A stretch of DNA of 64,000 bases, from positions 62,001-126,000 of the forward strand of contig NZ_PVTR01000012.1 in assembly GCF_003003005.1 (NCBI RefSeq), in the 5' to 3' direction. Shown here piece by piece: positions 34,848-42,960 of the stretch. Position numbers and translations under genes: made by a program. Positions within the stretch are counted from its first letter, which is position 1, and each line of letters starts with the position of its first letter. This stretch comes from Mongoliibacter ruber. Lineage in GTDB: Bacteria; Bacteroidota; Bacteroidia; Cytophagales; Cyclobacteriaceae. The notes beneath the pieces were generated by a model. It did no database searches, was not told the DNA's origin, and worked only from the letters and a program-made list of their open reading frames with translations.

Positions 34848-34883
34848 CTTTTACAATTGAAACAAAATATGTGTTTTGACATT

Positions 34884-35225
34884 CTAAATAAGATTTAAAA
34901 GGTCTTCTTGGCTTTTAGAAATACCTTGAAGATGGTGATCCAATTCTCTGTATTTTTGAAGTAAGGCAGATCCATGAGGGGTCAATTCAGCAAAGCCGCC
35001 ATCCTTCCCTCCTTTTTGCAGGTGTACATACGGCTTAGAACCCCGATTATTGAGGTCTTGTACCATATCCCAGGCTTTTTTGTAGGACATGTTCATGGCT
35101 TTGGCCGCTTTGGACAAAGAACCCAATTCCTCAATCAGTTCCAATAACCTGGCTCGACCTGGTCCAAAAAACTTGGCCTGGTCCATTTCAATCCAACAAC
35201 GGATTTTGAGGTTTTTGTCAAGCAT
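34884..35225 (-). CDS. ModE-type HTH regulator without molybdate-binding domain
   Basis: A 113-residue winged-helix protein matching the N-terminal DNA-binding domain of ModE: FFGPGRARLLELIEELGSLSKAAKAMNMSYKKAWDMVQDLNN, the first part of the domain being ModE-specific, then a wing (LQKGGKDGGFAELT). ModE from E. coli has two C-terminal mop domains that bind molybdate; none is here, so a sensor role must be met by another route or by a different ligand. It is transcribed towards the mod operon, 73 bases upstream of it, and a ModE-type box lies between them. Confidence 0.85.
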   Translation of the reverse strand: MLDKNLKIRCWIEMDQAKFFGPGRARLLELIEELGSLSKAAKAMNMSYKKAWDMVQDLNNRGSKPYVHLQKGGKDGGFAELTPHGSALLQKYRELDHHLQGISKSQEDLLNLI

Positions 35226-35289
35226 AATTTCTGAATGAATGGACAAGTTAGTGATTGCCCTCCTTACTCAAAAACAGTTTAAATCTATT

Positions 35290-35440
35290 TCACGCAAAGA
35301 CGCAAGGATATACTCCGGGGGCACATCATGGCGGCAGCCCCGATCAGGCCTAGCTTTCAAAACTGCATATCACTTGAATGTTGGCGATTTTTTAAATCTA
35401 AAATCTGAAATCTTAATTCAAAAATCCACTGAGATTCAAA
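35290..35440. repeat. Intergenic repeat-like sequence
   Basis: The gap holds TTTCACGCAAAGACGCAAGGA near 35289, a form commonly seen scattered in Bacteroidota genomes, and near 35390 a run of AAATCTAAAATCTGAAATC units. It has no open frame of note. The second part resembles the repeat at 11169-11324. Confidence 0.45.
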
Positions 35441-35461
35441 AAAAAATGGGAAATTGAATCT

Positions 35462-36031
35462 ATGCACCCTTTACTCAAAGAATATTTCAAATTCCACGCC
35501 AATGCCGATGATAAGATTCTGGAAAGGCTCTCTCCATATTTTGTAGAAAAGACATTCAAAAGAAACGAATACTTACTTCGTGAAGGGGAAGTGTGTAAAC
35601 ACAATTATTTTATCATTTCCGGTTGCATGAGATTATTCACCACCAACAAAGAAGGGATCGAAAATACCCGTTACATCGCTTTTGAAGGCAAGTTCGGCAC
35701 CAGTTTCACCAGCCTGATCACCGGATTGCCTGCCTTTGAAAACATCCAATGCCTGGAAAAAACCACAGTGCTGATCATACACAAGGATGACTTTTATGAC
35801 TTGGTGGAGTCTGAACCTTCTATCAATAAAATTTACAGACATATTCTAGAATCAGCTTACATCACTACCCAAAGGAGAATTTATGATTTTCAAGGTACTG
35901 ACAGCTTGGAAAGGGTACAATGGTTGTTAAAAAACCAACCTAAAATTTTAAGCCGCATTTCCAATAAAGTAGTAGCAAGCTACCTAGGCATAACTCCCCA
36001 CACCTTAAGTCGGTTAAAGTCGAAGTTGTAA
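35462..36031 (+). CDS. Crp/Fnr-family transcriptional regulator
   Basis: A 189-residue cyclic-nucleotide-binding-fold regulator. The beta-roll runs from about 15 to 110 (LLREGEVCKHNYFIISGCMRLF), the dimer helix follows, and a C-terminal HTH reads NKVVASYLGITPHTLSRLKSKL. It has no Fnr cysteine cluster and no clear cAMP phosphate-binding RxAT motif (TRYIAFEGKFGTS at that position), like most Bacteroidota members. The neighbouring barrel-like gene at 36098 may be a target. Confidence 0.85.
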   Translation: MHPLLKEYFKFHANADDKILERLSPYFVEKTFKRNEYLLREGEVCKHNYFIISGCMRLFTTNKEGIENTRYIAFEGKFGTSFTSLITGLPAFENIQCLEKTTVLIIHKDDFYDLVESEPSINKIYRHILESAYITTQRRIYDFQGTDSLERVQWLLKNQPKILSRISNKVVASYLGITPHTLSRLKSKL

Positions 36032-36097
36032 AACGTTGACATAGGACAACCTTTTTTTGGGCTAATTGGCTGAACTTTGCAAAAAAAAGTTCTGATC

Positions 36098-36778
36098 ATG
36101 GCACAATTCAACATTTTCGATTTTAACAAAAAGCTATATTTGCTACTGCTCTTACTTTTGGCAATGCCAAGCGTACTTAGAGCACAGTTCCAAAAACCAA
36201 AAGTTCCTACACCAGTGGAATTTATGGCAGGTCACGAAAGGCTATTCTTTCAAATGGTAGTCAAAAAGGAATTTGCTCCAGAGAGTAAATTTGGATTTTT
36301 GAGTGTGGCTACTTTTACTGCTGATTACAGCAATGATCTGAATGAAATGGATTTGGTAATGCCTGTCCTGATCAGTTACAATTTTTATAAAAACTTCGGC
36401 TTGGTGGCGGGTACTACTATCAATAATAAGGTCGGTTTTGCACCATTGGCTGGTGTACAACATGAATTTGCCAATAGAGAGTGGGTAGCTGTTTCTATTG
36501 CTTCATTTTTCCTCAACTCAAGCAGAAGTGTGGAACTTTTTGGTATATATGAATACAAGCCAAAAATCAACGATTCCTTGGGTTTGTACACAAGACTTCA
36601 ATACATGTATATTCATGGATTTGCCGAAAACTTACACGCCCGTAGTTTTCTTCAGCTACGTGCAGGTCTCAAAAAAGAGGCCTTGAGTTTTGGTTTGGGA
36701 GCGAATCTGGACCAATATGGGCCAGAAAAAGTATTCAAACCCAATTATGGGATTTTTGTGGGTTGGGCATTCCAGTAA
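36098..36778 (+). CDS. Exported beta-rich protein, probable outer-membrane barrel
   Basis: A 226-residue protein. The N-terminus MAQFNIFDFNKKLYLLLLLLLAMPSVLRA is an extended signal peptide. Strand-rich repeats and a final aromatic strand (YGIFVGWAFQ) suggest a small outer-membrane barrel; the segment FYKNFGLVAGTTIN resembles a strand pair. No family known. The ATG at 36098 is chosen over an open start at 36077. It follows the Crp/Fnr gene by 66 bases, on the same strand. Confidence 0.7.
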   Translation: MAQFNIFDFNKKLYLLLLLLLAMPSVLRAQFQKPKVPTPVEFMAGHERLFFQMVVKKEFAPESKFGFLSVATFTADYSNDLNEMDLVMPVLISYNFYKNFGLVAGTTINNKVGFAPLAGVQHEFANREWVAVSIASFFLNSSRSVELFGIYEYKPKINDSLGLYTRLQYMYIHGFAENLHARSFLQLRAGLKKEALSFGLGANLDQYGPEKVFKPNYGIFVGWAFQ

Positions 36779-36780
36779 AA

Positions 36781-36812
36781 ACCCCGGAAAAAATACATTT
36801 CCAGGGGTTTAG
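36781..36812. terminator. Hairpin after the barrel-like gene
   Basis: AAACCCCGGAAA and TTTCCAGGGGTTT pair around a seven-base loop, with one bulged A. T and A tracts are short on both sides, so it may end transcription weakly in both directions. Confidence 0.55.
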
Positions 36813-36836
36813 ATATTAATTGATTTAAAAGAACTA

Positions 36837-37355
36837 TCAATGTTCTTCTCGTGGATGTTTGAATTCTTGACGGTTGTAGAATTCATCCTCTAGCTGATCA
36901 TCTTCATTGACCCTGTTTTCCGGGAAATACTGTTCTAGGACTGTAACTTCATAATTACGATCTAAATTCTGTCCTTTACTGAATCGTTTGGTTTTGGAAA
37001 AAGTAGTATGATCGATTTCGTTAGTTAAAACCTTCTTGTTCTCTGTATCAAGCTTCACAAGTCCAATCGGAATGATCAAATGATTATCTCCTTCTTGGTT
37101 CATAAACTCGTGCGCTCCTTCGTTTGCGGATTTGTTATAGATCTCATGACCTACTTCAATCAAACTCTGGTCTACTTCAATGTCCAAGTAAACAACCTTT
37201 TTTGTTTCCTTATTTGCTAGCAAACGGTCTACTGTTCCTACCGTACGGTTTTCAGCATCTAATACTTCCCAACCCCTGACATCACTGTCATCTGAGGCTA
37301 CTTTATAATCGGAAAGGTCGTCTAGGTAATAAAGTTTTCTATTGTTCTCTGACAT
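36837..37355 (-). CDS. PRC-barrel domain protein
   Basis: A 172-residue soluble protein. The N-terminal YYLDDLSDYKVASDDSDVRGWEVLDAENRTVGTVDRLLANKETKKVVYLDIEV is a PRC-barrel (small beta-barrel with G-W-x-V-x-D). The C-terminal part is acidic and poorly conserved, ending QEFKHPREEH. PRC-barrel proteins of this size in Bacteroidota are linked to stress responses, without a fixed function. Its start overlaps the end of the preceding gene by 17 bases. Confidence 0.85.
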   Translation of the reverse strand: MSENNRKLYYLDDLSDYKVASDDSDVRGWEVLDAENRTVGTVDRLLANKETKKVVYLDIEVDQSLIEVGHEIYNKSANEGAHEFMNQEGDNHLIIPIGLVKLDTENKKVLTNEIDHTTFSKTKRFSKGQNLDRNYEVTVLEQYFPENRVNEDDQLEDEFYNRQEFKHPREEH

Positions 37356-37986
37356 GATTTTGCATTTGATAAGCGTTATTGTTCATTTTTTCAAGCAAGT
37401 CAGCTGACTCTCTGAAGAAATTTTTAATGTCTTCTTTTTGATCTAAAGTAAGTACTTCGGGATCGATGGCAGTTGCTGCATTTTTTACTTCATTGGCTTC
37501 ATTTGCCAAACCTGAGAAAGCTCTTTCCTGAATATTCTGTAATACTTCAGCCAGAATTTCCGCTGATTTCCTGATGGAATTGGCATGAGTTGTTTCAAAT
37601 GGATCTTTGGTAATCTTAACTGCATGAGTCCTTGCCTCATCCATATCCTTTTTGATGTCATAGCCAATTTCATCTGCCATCGCATTGGTGGCTTTCTCCA
37701 ACCTTATAAGGGCCTCATTGGTAAAATCGTGATCCAGTCCCATCTGATCAGGATCATCCTTGATGTAGTCTACATAGACCGCTACCACTGAATTATTTGC
37801 GGCAGCATGACTGGTATCCGAAAAATCACCCGTTGTTTCTTCATTTCTATCTTGCTGCATTCTTTCATCTGTTTGATCATCAGTGCCATTAAAGGCAAAT
37901 ACATAAATCAAGACAGCTACTACAGCTAGTATCAATAGTATCCATGGCCATTTAGGCGATTCTTTTTCAATTCTAATTTCTGCCAT
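37339..37986 (-). CDS. Membrane-anchored helical protein of unknown function
   Basis: A 215-residue protein with a membrane helix (WPWILLILAVVAVLIYVFAF) near residue 13 and a long charged helical region that could be a coiled-coil. The ATG at 37986 directly precedes the membrane helix. Its 3' end overlaps the PRC-barrel gene by 17 bases in a different frame. No name; the gene pair seems conserved as a unit in context only. Confidence 0.65.
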   Translation of the reverse strand: MAEIRIEKESPKWPWILLILAVVAVLIYVFAFNGTDDQTDERMQQDRNEETTGDFSDTSHAAANNSVVAVYVDYIKDDPDQMGLDHDFTNEALIRLEKATNAMADEIGYDIKKDMDEARTHAVKITKDPFETTHANSIRKSAEILAEVLQNIQERAFSGLANEANEVKNAATAIDPEVLTLDQKEDIKNFFRESADLLEKMNNNAYQMQNHVREQ

Positions 37987-38387
37987 AATGCTTATCTTTT
38001 GGTTTATAAAAATGTCTTGTTTCAAAAATTGCTCCGTAAGAAGTTTAAACAAAGCCAACAAATAAATACTGCATCTATTTGAGTCAAAAGCATATAAACC
38101 TTGTTTATACAAAAAATATTAAAAATAATAGATGGATGAAAGTTGACCCAAGTTGCGCATGCTCTTACTCAGTTTGTGCTGATTTCTTGGAGGCAATTCC
38201 GCTTTCGAGACTTATCCTTCTACTAGAGATCATTCTTACTGCTAGCAAGTCGAAGATAGATTTTCTCATTATGGATTTGATAGCCAAAGCCCATTTTTAC
38301 AATTAAATCCAAACTTCAGATTTACTTCAACTTTTTTCAGTTATTTACTTATCCAATTCAAAAATTTCATTGGTTGAAGAAAAGGTT
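37987..38387. other. Divergent intergenic region without a gene
   Basis: This 401-base stretch lies between divergent genes and should contain both promoters. Apart from a short unconvincing frame (38079-38306), nothing is recognised in it. Confidence 0.5.
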
Positions 38388-39071
38388 ATGAAAGTGTTGT
38401 TAGTAGAAGATAACCAGGAAATGATTCTCAATATCATTAAATATCTTTCGCAGGAAGGGATCATTTGTGAGGTAGCTGAGAATCTTTTTGAAGCACAGGA
38501 TAAAATACTTTCCTATGAGTATGATTGTATATTGTTGGATCTAACCCTGCCTGATGGCAATGGGCTTGGTCTGCTGAATAGCATCAAGGGGTTGGAGTCA
38601 AAACCAAATGTCCTTATTATTTCAGCCAAAAATTCACTTGAAGATAAATTACAAGGTCTTGATCTTGGGGCTGATGATTATTTACCAAAGCCTTTTCACT
38701 TAGCAGAACTTCTTGCAAGGATTAAGGCGATTTACAGAAGGACAAAACTTGGTGGAACTGAGGTATTGAAATTTGAAGAAATCGAAGTAGAATATCAAAA
38801 CCTAAAAGCCAGTGTGCATGGCAAACCATTGGACTTAACCAAAAAAGAGTTTGACCTTTTGGTTTTTTTAATAACCAATAAAAACAGGGTTCTGGGCAAA
38901 AATGCCATTGCACAACACCTTTGGGGTGATTACACGGATAACCTTTCGAACTTTGACTTTGTCTATCAACACATCAAAAACCTCCGGAAAAAAATCTCGG
39001 AAGGGGGTGGCCATGATTACCTGTCTACAGTGTATGGAATTGGATATAAATTTGGGCCTATTCAATCATGA
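38388..39071 (+). CDS. OmpR-family response regulator
   Basis: A 227-residue protein. The receiver domain (1-120) has the acidic pair VEDNQ, the phosphoacceptor Asp in DCILLDLTLPDG, the conserved Ser in ISAKNS and Lys in YLPKPF. The C-terminal winged helix ends with the YLSTVYGIGYKFG motif. It overlaps the kinase gene by 4 bases, so the pair is co-translated. The ATG at 38388 is chosen because it starts the receiver strand. Confidence 0.95.
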   Translation: MKVLLVEDNQEMILNIIKYLSQEGIICEVAENLFEAQDKILSYEYDCILLDLTLPDGNGLGLLNSIKGLESKPNVLIISAKNSLEDKLQGLDLGADDYLPKPFHLAELLARIKAIYRRTKLGGTEVLKFEEIEVEYQNLKASVHGKPLDLTKKEFDLLVFLITNKNRVLGKNAIAQHLWGDYTDNLSNFDFVYQHIKNLRKKISEGGGHDYLSTVYGIGYKFGPIQS

Positions 39072-40321
39072 GACTACTCAATTTACTAACAGCCGTATAC
39101 CTCATCATCACATTGCTTGCTGTAATCATTGGCGGATATTTCATTTACCGCAAACTGGTTTCTGAAATAGATTTTGAATTGGGAAAGGAGCTGGAAAGGC
39201 AAATAGAAGCTTATGCAGAAAGAATCAGTAATGGGGTATCTCCAAGTGCCTTAGAAAGTGATCGTCTGCAAATCACCGAACTCGCCTTTGATTTGAAAGA
39301 GGAAGGATTGGTATTGAGTGATACCATAGCCTACCATGACCCATTGAATAGGGAAGAAAAACAGCTCAAAGCCTCCAAGTCTTTCAAAATCGGCAATACG
39401 CATTATAGAATCTCCTACTATAATCTTGTAGTGGAAGCAGAAGACATCACAGAAACGGTGGTTTACACCATGGCTTTGGTTTTTTTGATTCAAATTGCAT
39501 TCATTGTTTTCTTTTTTAGGAATATTTCGAACAGGATACTGCGCCCATTTCATTCAACATTGCAAAAAATCAGAAATTTTGATTTTAGAGCAAATGAACC
39601 TCTGCTTTTTGAAGATACTAAGATTTCAGAATTTGATCAACTCAATGGTTTTTTAGAGAAAATGACACAAAAACTCCTGGTAGATTATCGACAAATAAAG
39701 GAGTTTTCTGAAAATATTTCCCACGAAATTCAAACCCCCACAGCTGTAGTAAGCGGCAAATTGGAAAACCTCTTGAACTCCGAAATCACTGAAGAGCAAG
39801 CCGTCTTGATATATGCTGCATATCAGAACAATGAGCGGATTCATCGGATAGTAAAATCTCTAGGACTATTGGCAAAACTTGAAAATGAAGAATTCAAGGC
39901 AAGTACTAAAATTGATGTTTCAGAAATACTTACAAAAAACATAGAAATCCTATCAGAGCTTATCACTTTAAGTGAACTCAAATTCCAGTCAGACATCAGT
40001 CCATCGGTTTTTGTAAACATCCATCCTTCTGTTGCAGAAATCATGTTCAGCAACCTGCTCAGCAATGCCATTAAACATAACTTTAAAGGTGGTTGGATAA
40101 AAATTTCACTTGTCACCCATCAATTGATAATCTCCAATTCAGGCGAGGCCTTGAAGCAAGAGCCGATTGAATTGATGGAAAGATTCAAAAAAGAAAGTAA
40201 ACACATAGAATCTGTAGGCCTGGGATTGGCTATTGTCAATCAAATTTGTAAAACATATGGTTTTAGATTTTGTTATGCTGTCGATAAGGACAACATCCAC
40301 ACCATGACAATTGATTTTTGA
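39068..40321 (+). CDS. Membrane sensor histidine kinase
   Basis: A 417-residue kinase with two membrane segments (about 5-28 and 138-158) bounding a sensor region of about 110 residues, then a HAMP-like linker. The H box is FSENISHEIQTPTAVV, the N box SNLLSNAIKHN, and the C-terminal GLGLAIVNQIC box. The usual D-x-G G1 motif is replaced by ISNSGEAL, as in other Bacteroidota kinases. The sensor part has no recognisable fold. It pairs with the preceding regulator, and the barrel receptor gene starts 69 bases later; signal unknown. Confidence 0.9.
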   Translation: MRLLNLLTAVYLIITLLAVIIGGYFIYRKLVSEIDFELGKELERQIEAYAERISNGVSPSALESDRLQITELAFDLKEEGLVLSDTIAYHDPLNREEKQLKASKSFKIGNTHYRISYYNLVVEAEDITETVVYTMALVFLIQIAFIVFFFRNISNRILRPFHSTLQKIRNFDFRANEPLLFEDTKISEFDQLNGFLEKMTQKLLVDYRQIKEFSENISHEIQTPTAVVSGKLENLLNSEITEEQAVLIYAAYQNNERIHRIVKSLGLLAKLENEEFKASTKIDVSEILTKNIEILSELITLSELKFQSDISPSVFVNIHPSVAEIMFSNLLSNAIKHNFKGGWIKISLVTHQLIISNSGEALKQEPIELMERFKKESKHIESVGLGLAIVNQICKTYGFRFCYAVDKDNIHTMTIDF

Positions 40322-40336
40322 ACTGCATCTTCAAAA

Positions 40337-40363
40337 TTGAATCAGAATGTGACTGTAGTTTTG
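40337..40363 (+). promoter_or_regulatory. Possible Bacteroidota promoter before the barrel receptor
   Basis: TAGTTTTG at 40356-40363 fits the -7 consensus TAnnTTTG. A TTG at 40337 is a loose -33; the spacer of 16 is shorter than the usual 19-21. Confidence 0.4.
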
Positions 40364-40390
40364 TAGTGAAATATTAAACCAACATCACAA

Positions 40391-42727
40391 GTGCTTCAGT
40401 CCAAATACATTCTGCTTTTTACTTTCATTTCCTTACTTTCATTTACAAAAGTATCAGCCCAAACCTACCCTGTCACAGGTACGCTTTTGGATAATGATTC
40501 AAATGAACCAATGGCTTTTGTACAAGTAGCCTTGTTTTCTCAAGAAAATCAGGATCAGCCACTCACATTTTCAGACACCGATCAAAATGGTGATTTTTCA
40601 CTCCAGGCACCACAAGGTATTTATACTTTCAAGGCTTTTTTTATAGGTTATGATGATATTGTGATTGAAAAAATCAGCATCAACTCAGCAAAAAAATTAG
40701 GTGAGATCAAAATGTCCGGAGACAGCCAAAACCTTGAGGAGGTGGTCGTCCAAACAAATAAACTTCCTATCAGAACAAGTATGGAAGGTATCACAATTAC
40801 TCCAGAAAACAACTTGGCCAATATCGGAGGCACCTTACTTGATATCCTGAGAAACACACCTTCTATTTCAGTGGCTGAAGATGGCGGTATATCTATTAGA
40901 GGCAGTACCGGCACCAATATCCTGATCAACGGAAGGAATTCCTCTCTTACACAAAACCTGGATCAATTACCGGCCAGCGCAGTGGAAGAGATAAGAATAA
41001 TCAATAATCCAAATGCAAGGTATGATGCTGAAGCCGAAGGTGGTGTCATTGATATCATTTTGAAAAAAGGCACAGACCTCGGCACACACGGTGGACTTGA
41101 AGCAACCTATGGAACCAGAAACAGGACGAATTTGGGAGCTCGAATCAACCACCGCAATGCAAAATGGAATACTTTTGTCGGCTACAACTACCGAGACTGG
41201 AAAAATGTAGGTGAAAGACGTAACACCAGAATTTTATTCGAAGATCAGGAAGAATTAAGGCAAAATACATCCAGCTCAAGTAGAAATGCAGGTCATAATT
41301 TAACCTATGGCACGGAATATTATTTCGGAAACAGTGTATTGAGCTATGAGGGAGTTTTTCAATCCAGTCTTGACAGGCAGGTGAATACCCTATTCGCAGA
41401 ATTGGAGAGAGGCGGAAACAACCCCCGTTCATTTGACTATGTGAGGAGAAATAATGAAAGTGAAACCGATACAGGTTTGGATAACGCTTTGATTTTTGAA
41501 CATTCTTTCAAAGAAAAGGGGCATTTGTTCCGGGCTACGGCAAGCCATTCATTTAGGAATCAATTCAAAACACAAGAAATCGATATTTTCAACAATACAC
41601 TCAATCCAATTCCAGAAAATCTCACAGGTCAGGAATTGGCCTATATAGATGAAGTGCGTAATATATCGGTATTTCAGGCAGACTACATCAAACCTTTGAA
41701 AAATGGGAAATTTGAAACAGGGCTAAAGTCCATTCTTAGAAAATTTGACAATGACTACCAATACTTCAGGTTTAATGAGTCGGAGGGTGGCTTTTTGGAA
41801 GATGACCTGATCAGTAACCGGTTTATATACAAAGATCAAATTCATGCAGGGTATGCCTTGTTTTCTGCAAGTACACCTAAGTTTGAATATGGACTTGGGC
41901 TGAGAGGTGAAATGACTGTGGTCGATACTTACCTCGAAAATACTGATGAGCGAAACAAACAAAATTATTTCAACCTATTTCCCAGTGTGCAGGGAATGTA
42001 TAATGTCAGTGATATTCACTCGATAAAATTCACCTATAGCAGAAGAATCGACAGGCCGACCGCTTGGAGGTTAAATCCATTTCCAGATATCACAGACAGC
42101 TTAAATGTAAGGCGAGGAAACCCCGAACTTCAGCCCGAAATGATCAACTCATTTGAACTCGGTCACATTGCCAACTTCAAAAATTCCAGCTTGACCACCA
42201 ACCTATTTTATAGAAAGGTAAATGGTCAGCTTGATTTCATTACCACCGTGGAAGATGGAATCTCTTTCTCCCAGCCGGACAATCTGCTTTCTGCAGAATC
42301 CTATGGATTGGAATGGATTGGAAGCAGTGAAGTCAACAGTTGGTATTCCATCAATGGAGGTTTTACGATCTACAGGATTCTGGTGGACGGGTCAAATATC
42401 AGCGAGGAGTTCACCAATTCGGGTTATGCCTGGAACCTCAAGCTGATACAGGATTTCAAATTACCATTTGGATTGAACCTTCAATTTGCAGGTAATTATG
42501 ATTCACCGGAAATTGAAGCCCAAGGAAGGGATTTAGCCCAATACTATATAGATGGCACTATACAAAAAGCCCTATTTAAGGATAAGGGAAGTATTTCTTT
42601 GAGTGTAAGGGATATTTTTGACACCAGAAGGTTTGCAGGCAATGCATTGACAAATTCATTTTCCCAGGAATTCTATTCCAAACAAGAGACCAGAATTGTG
42701 CTGATGTCGGCAAGGTATAATTTTTAA
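40391..42727 (+). CDS. TonB-type outer-membrane beta-barrel protein (OMP_b-brl_3 group)
   Basis: A 778-residue protein. A signal peptide ends near KVSAQ. The first domain is a CarboxypepD_reg-like sandwich (TYPVTGTLLDNDSNEPMAFVQV, FIGYDDIVIEKI). A plug-like region (EEVVVQTNKLPIRTSMEGITIT, DILRNTPSISVAEDGGISIRGS, EIRIINNPNARYDAEAEGGVIDIILKK) precedes a long barrel ending ARYNF. This fits the outer-membrane beta-barrel group often regulated by adjacent two-component systems. The start is GTG, as no ATG precedes the signal peptide. The ligand is unknown. Confidence 0.85.
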   Translation: MLQSKYILLFTFISLLSFTKVSAQTYPVTGTLLDNDSNEPMAFVQVALFSQENQDQPLTFSDTDQNGDFSLQAPQGIYTFKAFFIGYDDIVIEKISINSAKKLGEIKMSGDSQNLEEVVVQTNKLPIRTSMEGITITPENNLANIGGTLLDILRNTPSISVAEDGGISIRGSTGTNILINGRNSSLTQNLDQLPASAVEEIRIINNPNARYDAEAEGGVIDIILKKGTDLGTHGGLEATYGTRNRTNLGARINHRNAKWNTFVGYNYRDWKNVGERRNTRILFEDQEELRQNTSSSSRNAGHNLTYGTEYYFGNSVLSYEGVFQSSLDRQVNTLFAELERGGNNPRSFDYVRRNNESETDTGLDNALIFEHSFKEKGHLFRATASHSFRNQFKTQEIDIFNNTLNPIPENLTGQELAYIDEVRNISVFQADYIKPLKNGKFETGLKSILRKFDNDYQYFRFNESEGGFLEDDLISNRFIYKDQIHAGYALFSASTPKFEYGLGLRGEMTVVDTYLENTDERNKQNYFNLFPSVQGMYNVSDIHSIKFTYSRRIDRPTAWRLNPFPDITDSLNVRRGNPELQPEMINSFELGHIANFKNSSLTTNLFYRKVNGQLDFITTVEDGISFSQPDNLLSAESYGLEWIGSSEVNSWYSINGGFTIYRILVDGSNISEEFTNSGYAWNLKLIQDFKLPFGLNLQFAGNYDSPEIEAQGRDLAQYYIDGTIQKALFKDKGSISLSVRDIFDTRRFAGNALTNSFSQEFYSKQETRIVLMSARYNF

Positions 42728-42838
42728 GGAGGCAAACGCTTCTCGAGAATTGTAATGATTTGGAATATTAATCAGGCTGTAAAATTTCTGACTCCCTTGA
42801 CTTTAGATCTTAATGATTAGAAATCTTTAATTATCAAG

Positions 42839-42861
42839 CTTCGCAATTACAAATTGCGAAG
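42839..42861. repeat. Perfect hairpin CTTCGCAATT-ACA-AATTGCGAAG
   Basis: Ten-bp perfect inverted repeat with a 3-base loop, next to the terminator at 42865-42900. No T-run follows in either direction, so it may stabilise RNA or act as part of a double terminator. Confidence 0.55.
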
Positions 42862-42864
42862 AGC

Positions 42865-42900
42865 AAAAAAAATACCACCGGATTTCAAAACCCGGTGGTA
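42865..42900 (-). terminator. Rho-independent terminator of the four-gene surface locus
   Basis: Read on the minus strand, TACCACCGG and CCGGTGGTA pair over a ten-base loop and are followed by eight T residues. It lies 60 bases after the LRR gene stop and marks the end of the operon. Confidence 0.9.
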
Positions 42901-42960
42901 AAATCATAAAAATATATACTAAAATTATCCGCTGATCATTGACCAACTGGTAAAGGCGTA

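Noticed and set aside
38079-38306. A 75-codon frame on the plus strand in a divergent gap
   Set aside because: It has no conserved motif and lies where the promoters should be.
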